A DNA stretch of 64,000 bases from contig CAJZBQ010000047.1 in NCBI GenBank assembly GCA_914767885.1, positions 620,001 through 684,000 on the forward strand. The letters run 5' to 3'. The notes beneath the pieces are model-generated. The model worked only from the letters and a program-made list of their open reading frames with translations. It did not search any database and was not told where the DNA came from. Shown here piece by piece: positions 45,061 through 56,681 of the stretch; position 1 is the stretch's first letter; the number at the start of each line of letters is the position of its first letter. Source of the stretch: Blepharisma stoltei. Lineage: Eukaryota > Ciliophora > Heterotrichea > Heterotrichida > Blepharismidae. A program made the position numbers and the translations under genes.

Positions 45061-47482
45061 TTAACTAAGGTTGCTTAACTGCTCCCATTCGCCTTCGTAA
45101 GGATTGAACACCATGATAAAGACTTTGTGACTGTTAACTTCCATTTGGGTGGGATCGATGATAATTTCTAAAGGAGTTTCCCCATAGTGTCCTTGAAAGT
45201 GTAATTTCAATTCTAGCACTTGGTTGAAGTGTTTGGCGTATAATTTCATAGGGTCTTTAGTAAGCACTACTTGATTAAATCCAGATCTTACTTCAATCTT
45301 TGGGAAAAGGCTGTATGGGTCTTCATTTGAATCAATTCCTTGAAAATGCATACATTCCTTAACAGTTGAATGCCCTGGCTCTGCTTCAGAAAGTTTAGAA
45401 ATTTTTACCCTTCTTACAAGTCTAAACTGAGGGATTTCAAGACCTAGCCTTTCCATAAGCTTTTCCATGACTGTATCACACATAGCATGAATTACGAGCT
45501 GAGCTTTTCTATCAAGAGGAGTCTTTTGCAGATTCACAATTACAAGTCTTCCTTGCTTCCCTACAAGCTCAGGGATGTTTGCTGCTGGGGTCACTCTTAA
45601 GCTTGATCCCATTGCAAGGCATAAATCAGAAATCGAGGCCATCTGAAAAGCTTTTTCCAAGATATTTTGATTCAAATTTTCCCCAAAGTTAATAATTGTA
45701 TCTAAAAGGTCTCCTCCGCAATAAGGATCATCACACTTTTGGCCTGTTTCATGCTGATTAACAAAAGGATTTGATCTAACACCGTAATCCCTCATATATT
45801 CTTTGTGGCATCTGTTGCAAACTTCGAGATTTGTATTTCCGTGCAATTCTCCTAAATTTTCTGGAGGAATTCCACTTTTTCTATGCATACCATCAGTGTT
45901 TTGAGATGCTACATACTTTAGCACGCCTTCTTGCATGAGCTTAACAAAGCTCATATGAGTTAGCGTTGGGATCGCTTTTTCCATTGCTACTCTTTTGGTA
46001 GGCTTTTCAGGCTTTTTTCCATTGTGTGCTTTTCTTTCCCAAGCTCCTGGACCAGTTTGCAGCACTGTTCCATATCCGCTCCTGTAGTCAGGAATTCCTG
46101 AGCTTGTAGAAACCCCAGCTCCAGTAAAAGCCATAAAGTGCGAGGACTCTCTAATCCATTGAGCCAAAATATCAATTTTCCTTTCAAGCTCTTCTGGAGA
46201 GTCGAAATATTCTTTTTTTTCTTCTTCAGTCCTATGTGCTGACGTATTTGTGTTGACTTTGCCAAACTTTTTTTCTGCACACACATTATAAGCATCATTT
46301 AGTTCGTCACTTGCAATATATGATTCACATTGATAGTACTAAATTACGAGCAAAATGGCATTCGGTTCGAGAAATCAGCTTTGCTAATTTTTATCTTATA
46401 TTTATGGGGTTTGGTTTTACCTTGAGACCTCTGCTCAGCTATATAGAATTAATTTCTAGTCGCATAGGGCTAGAGGATTGCTTCAAGAGCATTCAAGAGG
46501 CTTGGGTATTCCAAGCTTCACACCTGAGGAGAGTGACCATTAGGCAGAGTACCATAGAGTAGCCAGAAAATGGCGAAGGCAAGGCAGCCAGTCTTGGGCA
46601 GCTGATTCTGCTGGTATTGGTGCTTACATGGGCAGCGTCTCAACTTGGTGCATAAGCCATTTTGTTAACGGAAGCCTGTAACGCCACTGTTTGGGTCCAA
46701 AAAGGCGGAGGCTTTAAGCATTAACTAATTAAGATAAGATAGCACCAAAATGAAAGATCACTAAAACTTAGGGATAAGCAATGAGCAGTTTCAAGGGCAT
46801 GCATTAGCATGTGCTCTTTGATATAGCGAGAACACTTAACAACTCCACATTTTAGACAGACCCAGTTTTCGCCTATATATTGGCAGTCTCCGCACGGATC
46901 AGTTATTTCAATATGTTTTATTGCTTCTAAAGAGCTATCAAAATATTCAGGTAAAATATGAGGACAGTCATATTTAGGGGATACTGCATACATCCCGCCA
47001 AACTGTCTTGCGTTTCTGGCTGCTGCGAGCTCTTTTTCAAGCTCGTCAACACGAATCCCATCTCCTGGCTCTAAGCGAGGCTGATCTATGTCCATTGGCT
47101 GAGACCTTGTTTGGACTTGTACAAAGCGAGTGTCTTGGTTTTGGAATGCTTCCACAATAGAAATTAATAAAGGGCTTGTAATATAAGAATCACAGTCATA
47201 GCACCAAAAAGAACAATCTGTGAAGCTGAAAGCAATTGGATGGGATTCTTCGTTGTTATGTAATGACATATGAGAGTTTATATACCGAGAGCATCCGATA
47301 AAGAGGCATTCAAGGCATAACCAGTTTTCATTTGTATTAGAGCATAGGTGGCAGGGCGATTTTCTTGAAATTCTTGCATAAACATCCATATCGATTTTTA
47401 CATGCCTAGAAATGTGAGGACAATCTTCTTTTGGAACTACTCCGAAGGAGCCTAAAAACTCTTGTGGTTGGTCACTTGACAT
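45061..47482 (-). CDS. Tandem ZnF-UBP plus sirtuin (Sir2) fusion protein
   Basis: 671 residues once the 406-bp insert (46333-46738) is removed. Two N-terminal UBP-type zinc fingers: CPHISRH, CHLCSNTNENWLCLECL, SHMSLHNNEESHPIAFSF, then a repeat CPHIL, CGDCQYIGENWVCLKCG, HMLMHALETAH. The insert falls in the second finger between SFWCY and QCESYIA. Then a sirtuin: AFTGAGVSTSSGIPDYR, ASQNTDGMHRKSG, ELHGN with the catalytic His, Zn ligands CNRC and CDDPYC, and MGSSLRVTPA; most like SIRT6/7-class. A C-terminal beta-rich tail follows. Inferred: ubiquitin-tail-binding, NAD-dependent deacylase. Confidence 0.88.
46333..46738 (+). mobile_element. SINE-like IES, 406 bp, GATAG-bounded (imperfect 12-bp repeat)
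   Basis: GATAG lies at 46332-46336 and 46738-46742; the surrounding GATAG-AC-AAA matches with two mismatches. Begins near AAAATGGCATTCGG and ends TTAACTAATTAAGATAAGATAG. Confidence 0.85.
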
Positions 47483-47739
47483 ATTTTATAAGAGAAATGT
47501 TAAGCTTTCAATAAAATGTCAAATTCTGGTTAGAACTGGTAGTATGGTATCGTGCGCCATTTTTCTTTGCAAGTGATGTCCATTAGAAATCAGCTATGAA
47601 TTTAATTCAATGTTAACTTTTGAGTTGCAATTATTTTTCTAAAATTAAAGAAGAGTTTAGCTTCATATTTAATGTTAACTATTAGGGAAAAAAGCCCTTA
47701 TATGCAGTATTAGATTTTATAATTTCAAGTTTATTTGTC

Positions 47740-48045
47740 TAACTCCCCACAACCCTTCTTTTAAGCGAACAAAATTGTTTTGCTCGCTTAGAGACGGCTT
47801 GATTTTCATTTTAAAAATATTATATATAATTTTTAAAAATTTAAAAACAAATCAATTCGAACTAAATTTAGAGATATTAATTTAATTTCTAAAGTTTATG
47901 TTTTCAAATGCAAGGTGATTGAAATTAAACTGATTTCATTATTATAATTACCACTTATATATCAAAATATTATTAAAATAATTTTTTGCTCGCTCACAGA
48001 GGGTGGTATTTTCCCATGGCTTTGCTTGCTCACGAAAGGAGGGAG
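47740..48045. mobile_element. Intergenic IES, degenerate MITE, 306 bp
   Basis: TAA lies at 47740 and 48046. The left end CTCCCCACAACCC is diverged and the right end is GGAGGGAG. The internal hairpin AAGCGAACAAAATTGTTTTG is retained. Confidence 0.75.
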
Positions 48046-48123
48046 TAAGCAATTAAAACTGTAAAAAGCTCCATATTTTTATAATAAATAGTTCTATGCC
48101 TTTTTAAATGAATAGAAATATCC

Positions 48124-48387
48124 TTACTCCCCCCTTCGTGAGCAAACAACTCCATTTGAAAAAACCTATTTATGGGTAAAACCGCCCTGGATCAGTGGTT
48201 AAAAAAAATTTTAATATAAAATTTTGTATGAAAATAATATAAACGCTTGCATTTTAAAACATAAATTCTGCAAATTAATATTTGCTTTCAATTTTTGCGA
48301 AAATGGATTTTTAAATTTTGAAAAAAAAATTTAATCCCTTCGTTGAGCAAACAAAATTTGTTTGTTGACTATAGCTGGAGTAGGAAG
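48124..48387. mobile_element. Intergenic IES, degenerate MITE, 264 bp
   Basis: TTA lies at 48124 and 48388. CTCCCCCCTTCGTGAGCAAA at the left; the right end is eroded (GGAGTAGGAAG). Confidence 0.7.
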
Positions 48388-48707
48388 TTAGCAATTAACC
48401 GCTAACCTATTTACTATATTATAATAGGATAGCCGTTACCAGTAGATTTCATTCATTTAAAAAGATATAAATTTTTCTTTGAAAACCTATTGACGATAAA
48501 AATAATTGTTTAGATAGTCATATAGATAATTGATAGATTTTAAGATTTTATTTCCACAAAATTCTTTTTGCTATGTGATCAATTGGCATATAAAATTTCC
48601 ATTTATTACATTTATAAAATTTCAAGCCGTAAAATCTATTCATTTCTGATAAAGAATTTATAATTTTACTTATTTTTATTATGCAGAAGATAAGTTATAT
48701 AAATAAA

Positions 48708-49745
48708 ATGAGTCTAAAGATCAAACTTGTATACAATAAAGAGATTAGAAAACTCGTCAAACGCCCAGAAACAATTGAAGACTTAAAAGCAATGACGCAA
48801 AAGCTTTTTGGCTACAAAGACTTTTGTTTCAAATACGAAGATACAGAAGGTGACATCATCACAATTTCTTCTGATTCAGAATTAGAAGATGCTTACGAGG
48901 AAGCAATCTCAGAAGATATCAAAAGCATTAAGCTGTATGCTGAAGAAGACAAATCTGTAAATGCAATAGCTGATGCTATATCTGGAATAAATGTAAAAAA
49001 TGATCAAGATATGCTACCGATCAAAAGGCCTTTCATAAATAATATCAATTCATATGAAAGAAATGATTATGAAGAAGAGCTAAGAAAAGAAAGAAAGTAT
49101 GAAACAGCTTGGGACAATATTGGATGCGCTTATTGCAGCGTATACCCGATAACAGGAAATTGCTATCAATGCACAATTTGCTATAATTTCAATTTATGTG
49201 AGGATTGCTATTTTGACGGCAATCATATGCATCCCCTTGTAAAGCGTATAAAGCATGGACTGTTCGGCGGCAGAAATGTTTCTATATATATACCACCAAG
49301 CATGAGAATTTTAAATACAAGTGGAGTGCAAAATGGAGAAACGGTTGAGCATGGAGGAGAAATCATTAAAAAATGAACAATATTGAACAATGGTGAAGCA
49401 CAATGGCCACATAACTGTACACTTGCTAAAGTGAATGGCCAATTAGAAATAGATCCAATTAATATACCGAAACTTATGCCAGGAGACATCACTGAAATAG
49501 TCGCAGTAGTCAGGGTTCAAGAAAGATCTGGCATATTCCATGGAGAATGGAGGCTTCAAACCCCAGCTTTTCAAATGTTTGGCGACGCCTTCAAACTTGA
49601 GGTGGTTGTAAGAACGTTGAGCCACGAAGAAAAAGTAGCGAAAATGGTGGACATGGGATTTGGAGAAGATGCAAGCTTCGCTTCCTTGGTGGCACATAAT
49701 TGGGATCTTGATGCTGCAATTGCTAGCCATTTAATTGGATTGTAA
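48708..49745 (+). CDS. NBR1: NBR1-like autophagy receptor (PB1-ZZ-FW-UBA)
   Basis: PB1 domain about residues 1-80 (MSLKIKLVYNKEIRKLV, with the OPCA-type DSELEDAYEEA). ZZ zinc finger (CAYCSVYPITGNCYQCTICY, CEDCY). NBR1/FW domain with the hallmark W-NNG-x-x-W pattern: WTILNNGEAQWPHN (TGA = first Trp), LMPGDITEIVAVVRV, GEWRLQTP. C-terminal UBA (KMVDMGFGEDASF, WDLDAAIASHL). 345 residues; an in-frame ATG nine codons upstream (48681) is possible. WDNI before the ZZ could be an LC3-interacting motif but overlaps the ZZ start. No IES or intron. Confidence 0.92.
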
Positions 49746-49813
49746 AGACTAAAATAAATTAATATGCAAAAATAATTTAAGCCTTTAAAATTTAATTAGG
49801 GAAAATTAGAACC

Positions 49814-50197
49814 TTACTCCCCCCCTCCGTGAGTGAACAAAACCATTAGAAAAATCGGCATTTTTTGCCCAAAAACCCACCCTCCGTGAGTGAACAAAAA
49901 TGTTTTTAATAGAAAAATTTTTTATGAAAAAAATTTTGATATATAAGTAATAATTAGCATAATGAAATCTAGAGCTAATTCTGTTTAATTTTAAACAAAT
50001 TGCGTTTTAAAACATAAATTTTATAAATTGGATTAATATTTGCTTTCCAATTTTTGCGAATTAGGATTTTTTTAAATTTCGAAAAAAAAAAAAAATTTTA
50101 TATAAAATTTATATATAAATTTTTTTTAAAAAAAAAAAAATTAACCCCCTCCGTGAGTGAACAAAATTGTTTTGTTCACTCACGGAGGGGGGGGGAG
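49814..50197. mobile_element. Intergenic IES, full-length MITE, 384 bp, TTA-bounded
   Basis: TTA lies at 49814 and 50198. Complete double-motif left end and hairpin right end; very close to the 4294 copy. Confidence 0.92.
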
Positions 50198-50417
50198 TTA
50201 GGATAATTTATTCCCTAGTCTCTCTGATTTATTAAATCAAAACTTTATCCCAAAATCTTAAATTCTAAGCAACCTTAAAAATGTTGATATTTTATAGTCA
50301 ATTTTCATGGATTTTACATTTAAATCATTTATTTTTTGAGAAAAACAACTTAATATAGAGCCTTGGAATATCTTTGAGTAAAATTAATTTATTGAGATGC
50401 AAGATAATAAAGAATAA

Positions 50418-50837
50418 ATGTCCTCTATATGGAATCTTACCAGTGGGCTGCGCACAGGGTTTTTAAAGATTGCACCAGCAGGAAGAGAGCTCTATGGCAC
50501 TGTAGTTAAGTCTGGTGTAAACAAAAAGACAGTCACAGTTAGAGTGAATAGATTTTTTTTCGTCAAAAAGTACAATAAAACCTATTCATGGGCAAGAAGC
50601 TTCCAAGTCCACGATGAAGAAGAGTATTGCGTGCTAGGGGATAAAGTTATTATTAGATCTTGCAGGCCAATGTCGAAAACAAAGCGTTATTATGTTAGAA
50701 ATATTGTTGTCATGATGCCCAGGCCATTCACAGGCCAAAAAATTCAAGGGACAATAGAAGTCAATGAAGAGCCAAAAACAGAAGAACCAGAGATAGCAGA
50801 AGAAACAAGCCAAGTAAAAGAAGAGGCAAAAGAATAA
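50418..50837 (+). CDS. Mitochondrial-type ribosomal protein uS17
   Basis: 139 residues. Core ELYGTVVKSGVNKKTVTVRV, a Y-x-K-x-Y patch, VHDEEEYCVLGDKVIIRSCR and PMSKTKRYYV match the S17 OB-fold family (V-x-D-K-T-V-V-V; HDE; GD-V; RP-SK-K-x-Y). The Lys/Glu-rich C-terminal tail is an extension over bacterial S17. Binds 16S-type rRNA in the small subunit; assigned to mitochondria because the sequence is bacterial-like and diverged. Single exon. Confidence 0.85.
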   Translation: MSSIWNLTSGLRTGFLKIAPAGRELYGTVVKSGVNKKTVTVRVNRFFFVKKYNKTYSWARSFQVHDEEEYCVLGDKVIIRSCRPMSKTKRYYVRNIVVMMPRPFTGQKIQGTIEVNEEPKTEEPEIAEETSQVKEEAKE

Positions 50838-51067
50838 TAAATAAGACTTTTAGGAATCATTTAGTCGTGGAATTAACTATTGATCTTAGATATAATCAAT
50901 TATTTTAAATTAGAAGAAATTGATCTGAAATTGCAAACTCGACGCACTTAATAATTATTAAAAAACTCTTTTAGCCTGAGCTAAATATGTATTTTAAAGG
51001 TATTTGCTCTTAAGGCTCTTCAATGATAAATATAATATCAGCATTCAATTTATTATCTCATTATCTA

Positions 51068-54000
51068 TTATAATCTACTTACAACTCCCTTATGATGTGA
51101 ATTGCAATGCTCACAGTGATTTGGTAACTTTCTATAATCCTGCTCTTTATCGCAAAACATGCAGACCATCCTGCCAGCATAAGACCATGAATGATTTTCT
51201 TGAGCGTCATGGCACTTATTGCAGCAATAATGCTTATAGCAGCATGGAGGAACCATTCAATACGTATAGCCCATACACCTATATAGATTTCTTTATCGAA
51301 CAATATGTAATGGACTATTGAACGAGCAAGACAGATTCGCTCAAAAATATGAGCCGAATCTGTATACCAGAAAGTCATAAAAAGTGGCATGCCAAAAAAT
51401 GGTGACAAGTGTGAAAAAAGTTGACAAGTAAACGCACCAATTTTAAAATTTATTTTCGTAACAAATATCTTTTAATAAATATGGGGCTTAATTTTATTTA
51501 TAAAAAATGGCTTTTCTATATATAGATCCAAAAAAAGATCCGAACTATGCACCAGGGCGATGATGTGTAAAGATATTCTGCAATCAAAATCAGTAGTTGG
51601 GCATTGAGAACTTGCAACTCTTAAGATTCCAGCTTATTTTGAGACTTGTCATATTATTGAGTTTTCCTTTATATAGTGTCTAAGTTATCCAATTTTCAGA
51701 AAAATGGCTTTTCTATAGATAGACTCAAAAAAAAATCCGAACTGTGCATTAGAGCGATGATGGATAGAGACATTCTGCAATCAGAACCAATTGTAGGACA
51801 TCGAGAACTTGAAACGCTTAAGATTCCAGCTTTTTTTTGAGGCGTGTTATATTATGAGTTTTCCTTTATAAAGCATGTAATTTATCAAATTTTCAAAAAA
51901 AATGGCTTTTCTATATATAGATTCAAAAATAGATCCGAACTGTGCACCAGGGCGATGATGTGTTGAGACATTCTGTAATCAGAATTTGTTGTAGGACATC
52001 GAGAACTTGCAACACTTAAGATTCCAGCTCATTTTGAGACATGTCATATTATTGAGTTTTCCTTTATAAAGCGTCGAAGTTATGCATTTTCAAAAAAAAA
52101 ATGGCTTTTTTATATATAGATTCAAAAAAAGTTCTGAATGTGCATAAGGGTGATAATGTTTGGACAGATTCTGTAATTAGAATCAGTTATGGGGCATTAG
52201 AACTTGCAACGCTTAAGATTCCAGCTCATTTTTAAGGCTTGTCATATCATTGAGTTTTTCCTTTATAAAGCGTCTAAGTTATCAAATTTCAGAAAAAAAT
52301 GGCTTTTCTATATATGGATTCAAAAAGTTCTGAACTGTGCACCAGGGCGATGATGTTTGAATAGATTCTTCTATCAGAATCAGTTGTGAGATATTGAGAA
52401 CTTGCAACGCTTAAGATTCCAGCTTATTTTGAAACATGTCATATCATTGAGTTTTCCTTCATTAAGCGTATAATTTATCAAATTTTCAAAAAAATGGCTT
52501 TTCTATATATAGATCCAAAAAAGATCCGAACTGTGCACCAGGGCGATGATGGATAGAGACATTCTGCAATCAGAATCAATTGTAGGACATCGAGAACTTG
52601 TAACGCTTAAGATTCCAGCTTATTTTGAGGCGTGTCGTATTGTTGGGTTTCCTTTGTCAAGCGTTAAATTTCCAAAAAAAATGGCTTTTCTACATATAGA
52701 CCCAAAAAAAGATACGAACTGTGCACCAGGGCGATGATTTTTGAATAGATTCTTCTATAAGAATCAGTTGTGAGACGTTGAGAACTTGCGACGCTTAAGA
52801 TTCCAGGCTATTCTGAGACATGTCATAAATTGAGTTTTCCTTTATATAGCGTGTAATTTATCAAATTTTCAAAAAAAAAAATGGCTTTTTTATATATAGA
52901 TTCAAAAAAAGTTCTTAACTGTGCATCAGGGCGATTATGTGTGGAGACATTTTGCAATTAGAATTTGTTGTGGAACATTAGAATCTTGCAACGCTTAAGA
53001 TTCCAGCTCATTTTGAGACATATCATATTTATTGAGTTTACCTTTGTCAAGCGTCGAAGTTATACATTTCTAAAAAAATATGGCTTTTCTATATACAGAT
53101 TCAAAAAAAGTTCTGAACTGCGCACAAGGGGGATGATGTGTGGATACATTCTACAATCAGAATCAGTTATTGGACATTGAGAACTTGCGACGCTTAAGAT
53201 TCCAGCTTATTTTGAGATATAAAAAATAACATCACATCTACTAATTATCTTCAAATGCCTCAAAGTCTATTTTTAAACCAATAAATATTTAAACAATTAC
53301 CATAACATTATTTATTTAGAATTATAAGATATTAATAAATCCGAGTCTAATTGGGTATCTTTAATTTTAAGTTAATTTAATAATAAAGCCATTTAACAAT
53401 TGGCGCGTTTACTTGTCAACTTTTTTCACACTTGTCACCATTTTTTAGCATGTCACTTTTTAACACTTCCTGAAATACTGATTCAGCTCATATTTTTGAG
53501 AGAATCTTTCTTGGTCGTTCAAGAGTCCATTACATTTGCTCGATAAAGAAATCTATATCGGGATATAAGCTATAACATTTGAATAATTGCTACATTGATA
53601 GGGTACTCTTGGGTTAATTTTCCCAATCCTTCCTACATTTTTTATAAAATTAAGAGCACTGTCTGTATCTATAACAAGCTGAAGTTTTAGCTCTAGCACT
53701 GGGAGTTCTGGTAGCTGAGTCAAGGCTTTAACATCTTCAATGGTATCCCCTTCACTTTGTACCATAAGTTCTTCGTACTTTTGTAATGATTTTTCATATA
53801 ATACTTGAGTCAAAGTTTTGACCTGCTCATATTTCTCTATATACTCGTCAACAATTGTTGAAACTTCATTTTCTAGCTCTTGCTGTTTATTTTCTAACTC
53901 CACCCCTCCGTGAGTGAACAAAAAAAATTTTGTTCACTCACATTAAATTTTTTTAAAAAAATTTATATATAAATTTTATAGAAAATTTTGTTTTTTCGAA

Positions 54001-55123
54001 TTTAAAAAAAATCCTAATTCGCAAAAATTGGAAAGCAAATATTAATTTAATTTGTAAAATTTTATGTTTTAAAAAGCAATTTGTTTTAAAATTAAACAGA
54101 ATTAGCTCTATATTTCATTATACTAATTATCATTTATATATCAAAATTTTTTTCCCATAAAAAATTTTTTCTATTAAAAAAATTTTTGTTCACTTACGGA
54201 GGGTGGGCAAAAAATAGGATTTTTCTAATGGTTTTGATCACTCACGGAGAGGGGAGTAAGCAATCTTTTAAAGAACTAAAATTTTTACTGACTGTTGATA
54301 AGACATCATCTCTCTTGCTTGAAATCTCACTGATCGCAGTTTGGATTTTTTCCAAATGATCTTGGCATAAGTCAAAATTTTCTTTAGCTTGCTGTCTCAT
54401 AGCTTCAAGCCGTTCTGAAGGCTCGAGCTTAAGATATTTAAGGGTCTGGGACATATGGGAGATATGCTCTATGAGCTCCAGAATATGATAGGAGTGAGAA
54501 ATCTGAATCAAAGGTCGACGGTCCTGCTTCTTATCAAGAGGACATATACTAATTGACCAAGAATAGCCCACTAAGGAGCCATTCTTGTCTGCCAGAAAAA
54601 ATTTTGACAAAAGATCCTAATCTGCCATTACCACTGAGTTTTGGTGTTTCCAAATTTTTTGAGCAAGCCAAATGCAATAAAAAAAATTGTTCTTTTGCGA
54701 TGATGCATTTGGCTTGTCAAAAAAAATTTGGCAACATCAAAACTCAGTGGTAATGGCAGAAAATATCCTAATCTGCCATTACCACTGAGTTTTGGCGTTT
54801 CCAAATTTTTTGACAAGCCAAATGCATCATCGCAAAAGAACAATTTTTTTTTATTGCATTTGGCTTGCCCAAAAAATTTGGAAATACCAAAACTCAGTGG
54901 TAATGGCAGATTAGGATCTTTTGTCAAAATTTTTTCTGGCAGACCAAGAATGGCTCCTTAGTGGGCTATTCTTGGTCAATTAGTATACTATTACATCGGT
55001 TCCTGACCTTAAATCAGCTGCACATGATTTGCAAAGGGTATGCCCACATAATAGAACAAGAGGAATATGAGTTACTCTATCAAAACGCTCAATGCAAACA
55101 GGGCATTCAAGAATAGCTTCCAT
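51068..55123 (-). CDS. RING finger, coiled coil, CHY-type zinc-finger protein split by three IESs
   Basis: Starts MEAILECPVCIERFDRVTHI, with CGHTLCKSC; the RING closes after the 441-bp hairpin IES with VCPLDKK. A coiled-coil segment (ERLEAMRQQAKENFDLCQD to KYEELMVQ) is cut by a MITE (53895-54256). After YQCSNYSNV, a 2308-bp IES (51265-53572) intervenes. The frame resumes as TYWMVPPCCYKHYCCNKCHD, QENHSWSY, VCMFCDKEQ, HCEHC, which is a CHY zinc finger as in RCHY1/PIRH2. Net 315 codons exactly. In RCHY1 the CHY precedes the RING; here the order is reversed. Likely E3 ubiquitin ligase. Confidence 0.85.
51265..53572. mobile_element. Giant IES, 2308 bp, about 180-bp inverted arms around a satellite
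   Basis: TATA lies at 51265 and 53571; one TA is kept. The arms (51265 to about 51445 and about 53395-53572) are inverted, for example GGTGACAAGTGTGAAAAAAG and its complement. The same architecture as the LCMT1 IES with unrelated sequence. Confidence 0.9.
51495..53225. repeat. Satellite, about 195-bp unit, about 9 copies
   Basis: The unit marker ATGGCTTTTCTATATATAGA recurs about every 195 bp from about 51507 to about 53080, followed by GTGCACCAGGGCGATGATG and CTTAAGATTCCAGCT. Copies are 85-95% alike by eye. Confidence 0.93.
53895..54256. mobile_element. IES, 362 bp, MITE family, TAA-bounded
   Basis: TAA lies at 53895 and 54257. Joins LKDC-L to ENKQQELEN. Confidence 0.9.
54545..54985. mobile_element. 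IES, 441 bp, almost entirely one large hairpin
   Basis: TATA lies at 54545 and 54984. The left half TACTAATTGACCAAGAATAG... is repeated inverted over about 200 bp per arm, with inner sub-palindromes (CTGCCATTACCACTGAGTTT occurs in both orientations several times). Confidence 0.92.
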
Positions 55124-55265
55124 TGTATTTTAATTAATATGAAATTCAATATATTGTAATCCTTTATATTTTTCTGATCTTAGAAAAATTCTAGTATTTT
55201 TATCAAGAATAAAATCTTTGGAAAATTTAATTATTAAATAGAAACATTTCTACGTTATTCATATG

Positions 55266-56681
55266 CTATGAAAGTAGTGACAATTTTGTCCTAATGCTCC
55301 GGATTATCATATCATTGACGTTCTCCTCAGCTTGAATTGAGCTAACATTCAGAGGATCTAGGTATTTTATTAAATTTTCTTGTTTAAATGCTTTGAACTC
55401 AAGCTCTTTTGCATAATTGTGGGCTGACGAATTGTCCGCGGCTACCAGGTCTTTTCCGAGAAAATCGAAGCTTTTACTTACATTGTGATTGATATTTTTA
55501 GCAAGCTTTTCACGGATTTTTCTTCTTTCTTCCAAATACATAGGATTTGATGATTTATTTTTCTTTGAATTTTCTTGAGAGCTGTCGATTCCTGGGGTTT
55601 CTATCCTGGCAGACTTTTGTTTTGTTGTTTTTGCTCGATATTTCATTGAAAAATGCTGCAATGAAGGTGTTGATGACTGGATTTTTTTCTTAACAGGCAT
55701 CGCGAGTCTTTCTTTTATCAGTTCCATTTCATGGCGTTTTAAATTATCAATTGAAGGCTGATGAGTTTCTTTGATGTATTTCCCATATTGATTTCTTTTC
55801 TGCAGTAGCAATTTTTTTTCCTGAAGATGCTCTAAATATTTTTGCTTTTCTTTTTTCTCATTTTCTAGATATTCATGCAGTTTATAATCATTTAAATTGT
55901 GCAGATCATTTATAGACTCAGATTTTTTTGAGTTTGCAAAGTCATCTTCTTTCGGTGTTTGTTTTTTCAAATACTCGTTCGTTCTCTCATAGTCGGAAGG
56001 GCTATACCAATGCTTTTTTCTTTCTTCAAGCTCCTTACTTTTGATTTCTTTATTAAGTTTGCATTTTAACTCGAATTCTTCTTCGAGTTTTTTGTACAAC
56101 GGCTTCATATGAGGAATTGGACTCATTTCATTTTTCTGTTTTTCTAATAGCTGCTTTCTTCTATCACTCTTTTCGTATAGCTCTTGGATCTTTTTATCTC
56201 GAATTTCTTCTTTAATTTTTTCTTCGTTAATTTCTTCTTGCTTTTTCTTAAGCTCTTCCTCTTCTTTCATCCTTTCTTCTAATTCTTTTCAATATTTTTC
56301 TTGCCTCTTTACTCTCTCAATTTGTTCTTCTTGCAGTTTTCTAGTGAATTCTTGGGCTTCTTTGTTTTTCTTTTCTTCATATTCTTTTGAATATTTTAAT
56401 TCCGGTAATTTAACTACCTTTTTGGGGATTCAGATCTTTTTGCTTCATTCTTGACTCAATTTGCTATTGGTTTCTGATGAGTTATGTAAATCAAGTAGTT
56501 TATCTTGAAGGCCGTTGAGGTTTTTGAGAGCTTCGTTTGTCATTGCTTGATATATTTTGGCCATAGCATTTTTGGTTGATAAACTAAGTTTATCACTCAG
56601 TGCTTTCTTTAATTCTTTCGAAGTCTCTAGTTTGGTAACTTCATGGGCAAAATAAATATCAAGCTTCTTATTACTAGACAT
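55266..56681 (-). CDS. Coiled-coil Lys/Glu-rich protein, paralogue of 841-2690
   Basis: 471 residues, no IES; TGA Trp codons near 56287, 56431 and 56443. MSSNKKLDIYFAHEVTKLE, a helical N-terminus, then charged coiled coil (KLQEEQIERVKRQEKYW onward), the QYGKYIKETHQPSIDNLKRH motif, EMELIKERLAMP, a Ser/Lys linker, and C-terminal MIIRSIRTKLSLLS. The last two features are shared with the 841 gene. This uninterrupted copy shows what the full protein looks like. No known family; a ciliate cytoskeletal role is inferred only from composition. Confidence 0.8.

Larger units (their letters stand above)
47483..48680. other. Intergenic region with two MITE-type IESs
   Basis: Divergent promoters for the sirtuin and NBR1 genes. 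Apart from the IESs at 47740 and 48124 it is AT-rich without recognised signals. Confidence 0.5.

Noticed and set aside
51079-51408. 109-codon hydrophobic minus-strand ORF overlapping the CHY exon
   Set aside because: The alternative frame gives a complete CHY zinc finger with correctly spaced Cys/His, and an exact codon count for the whole gene.
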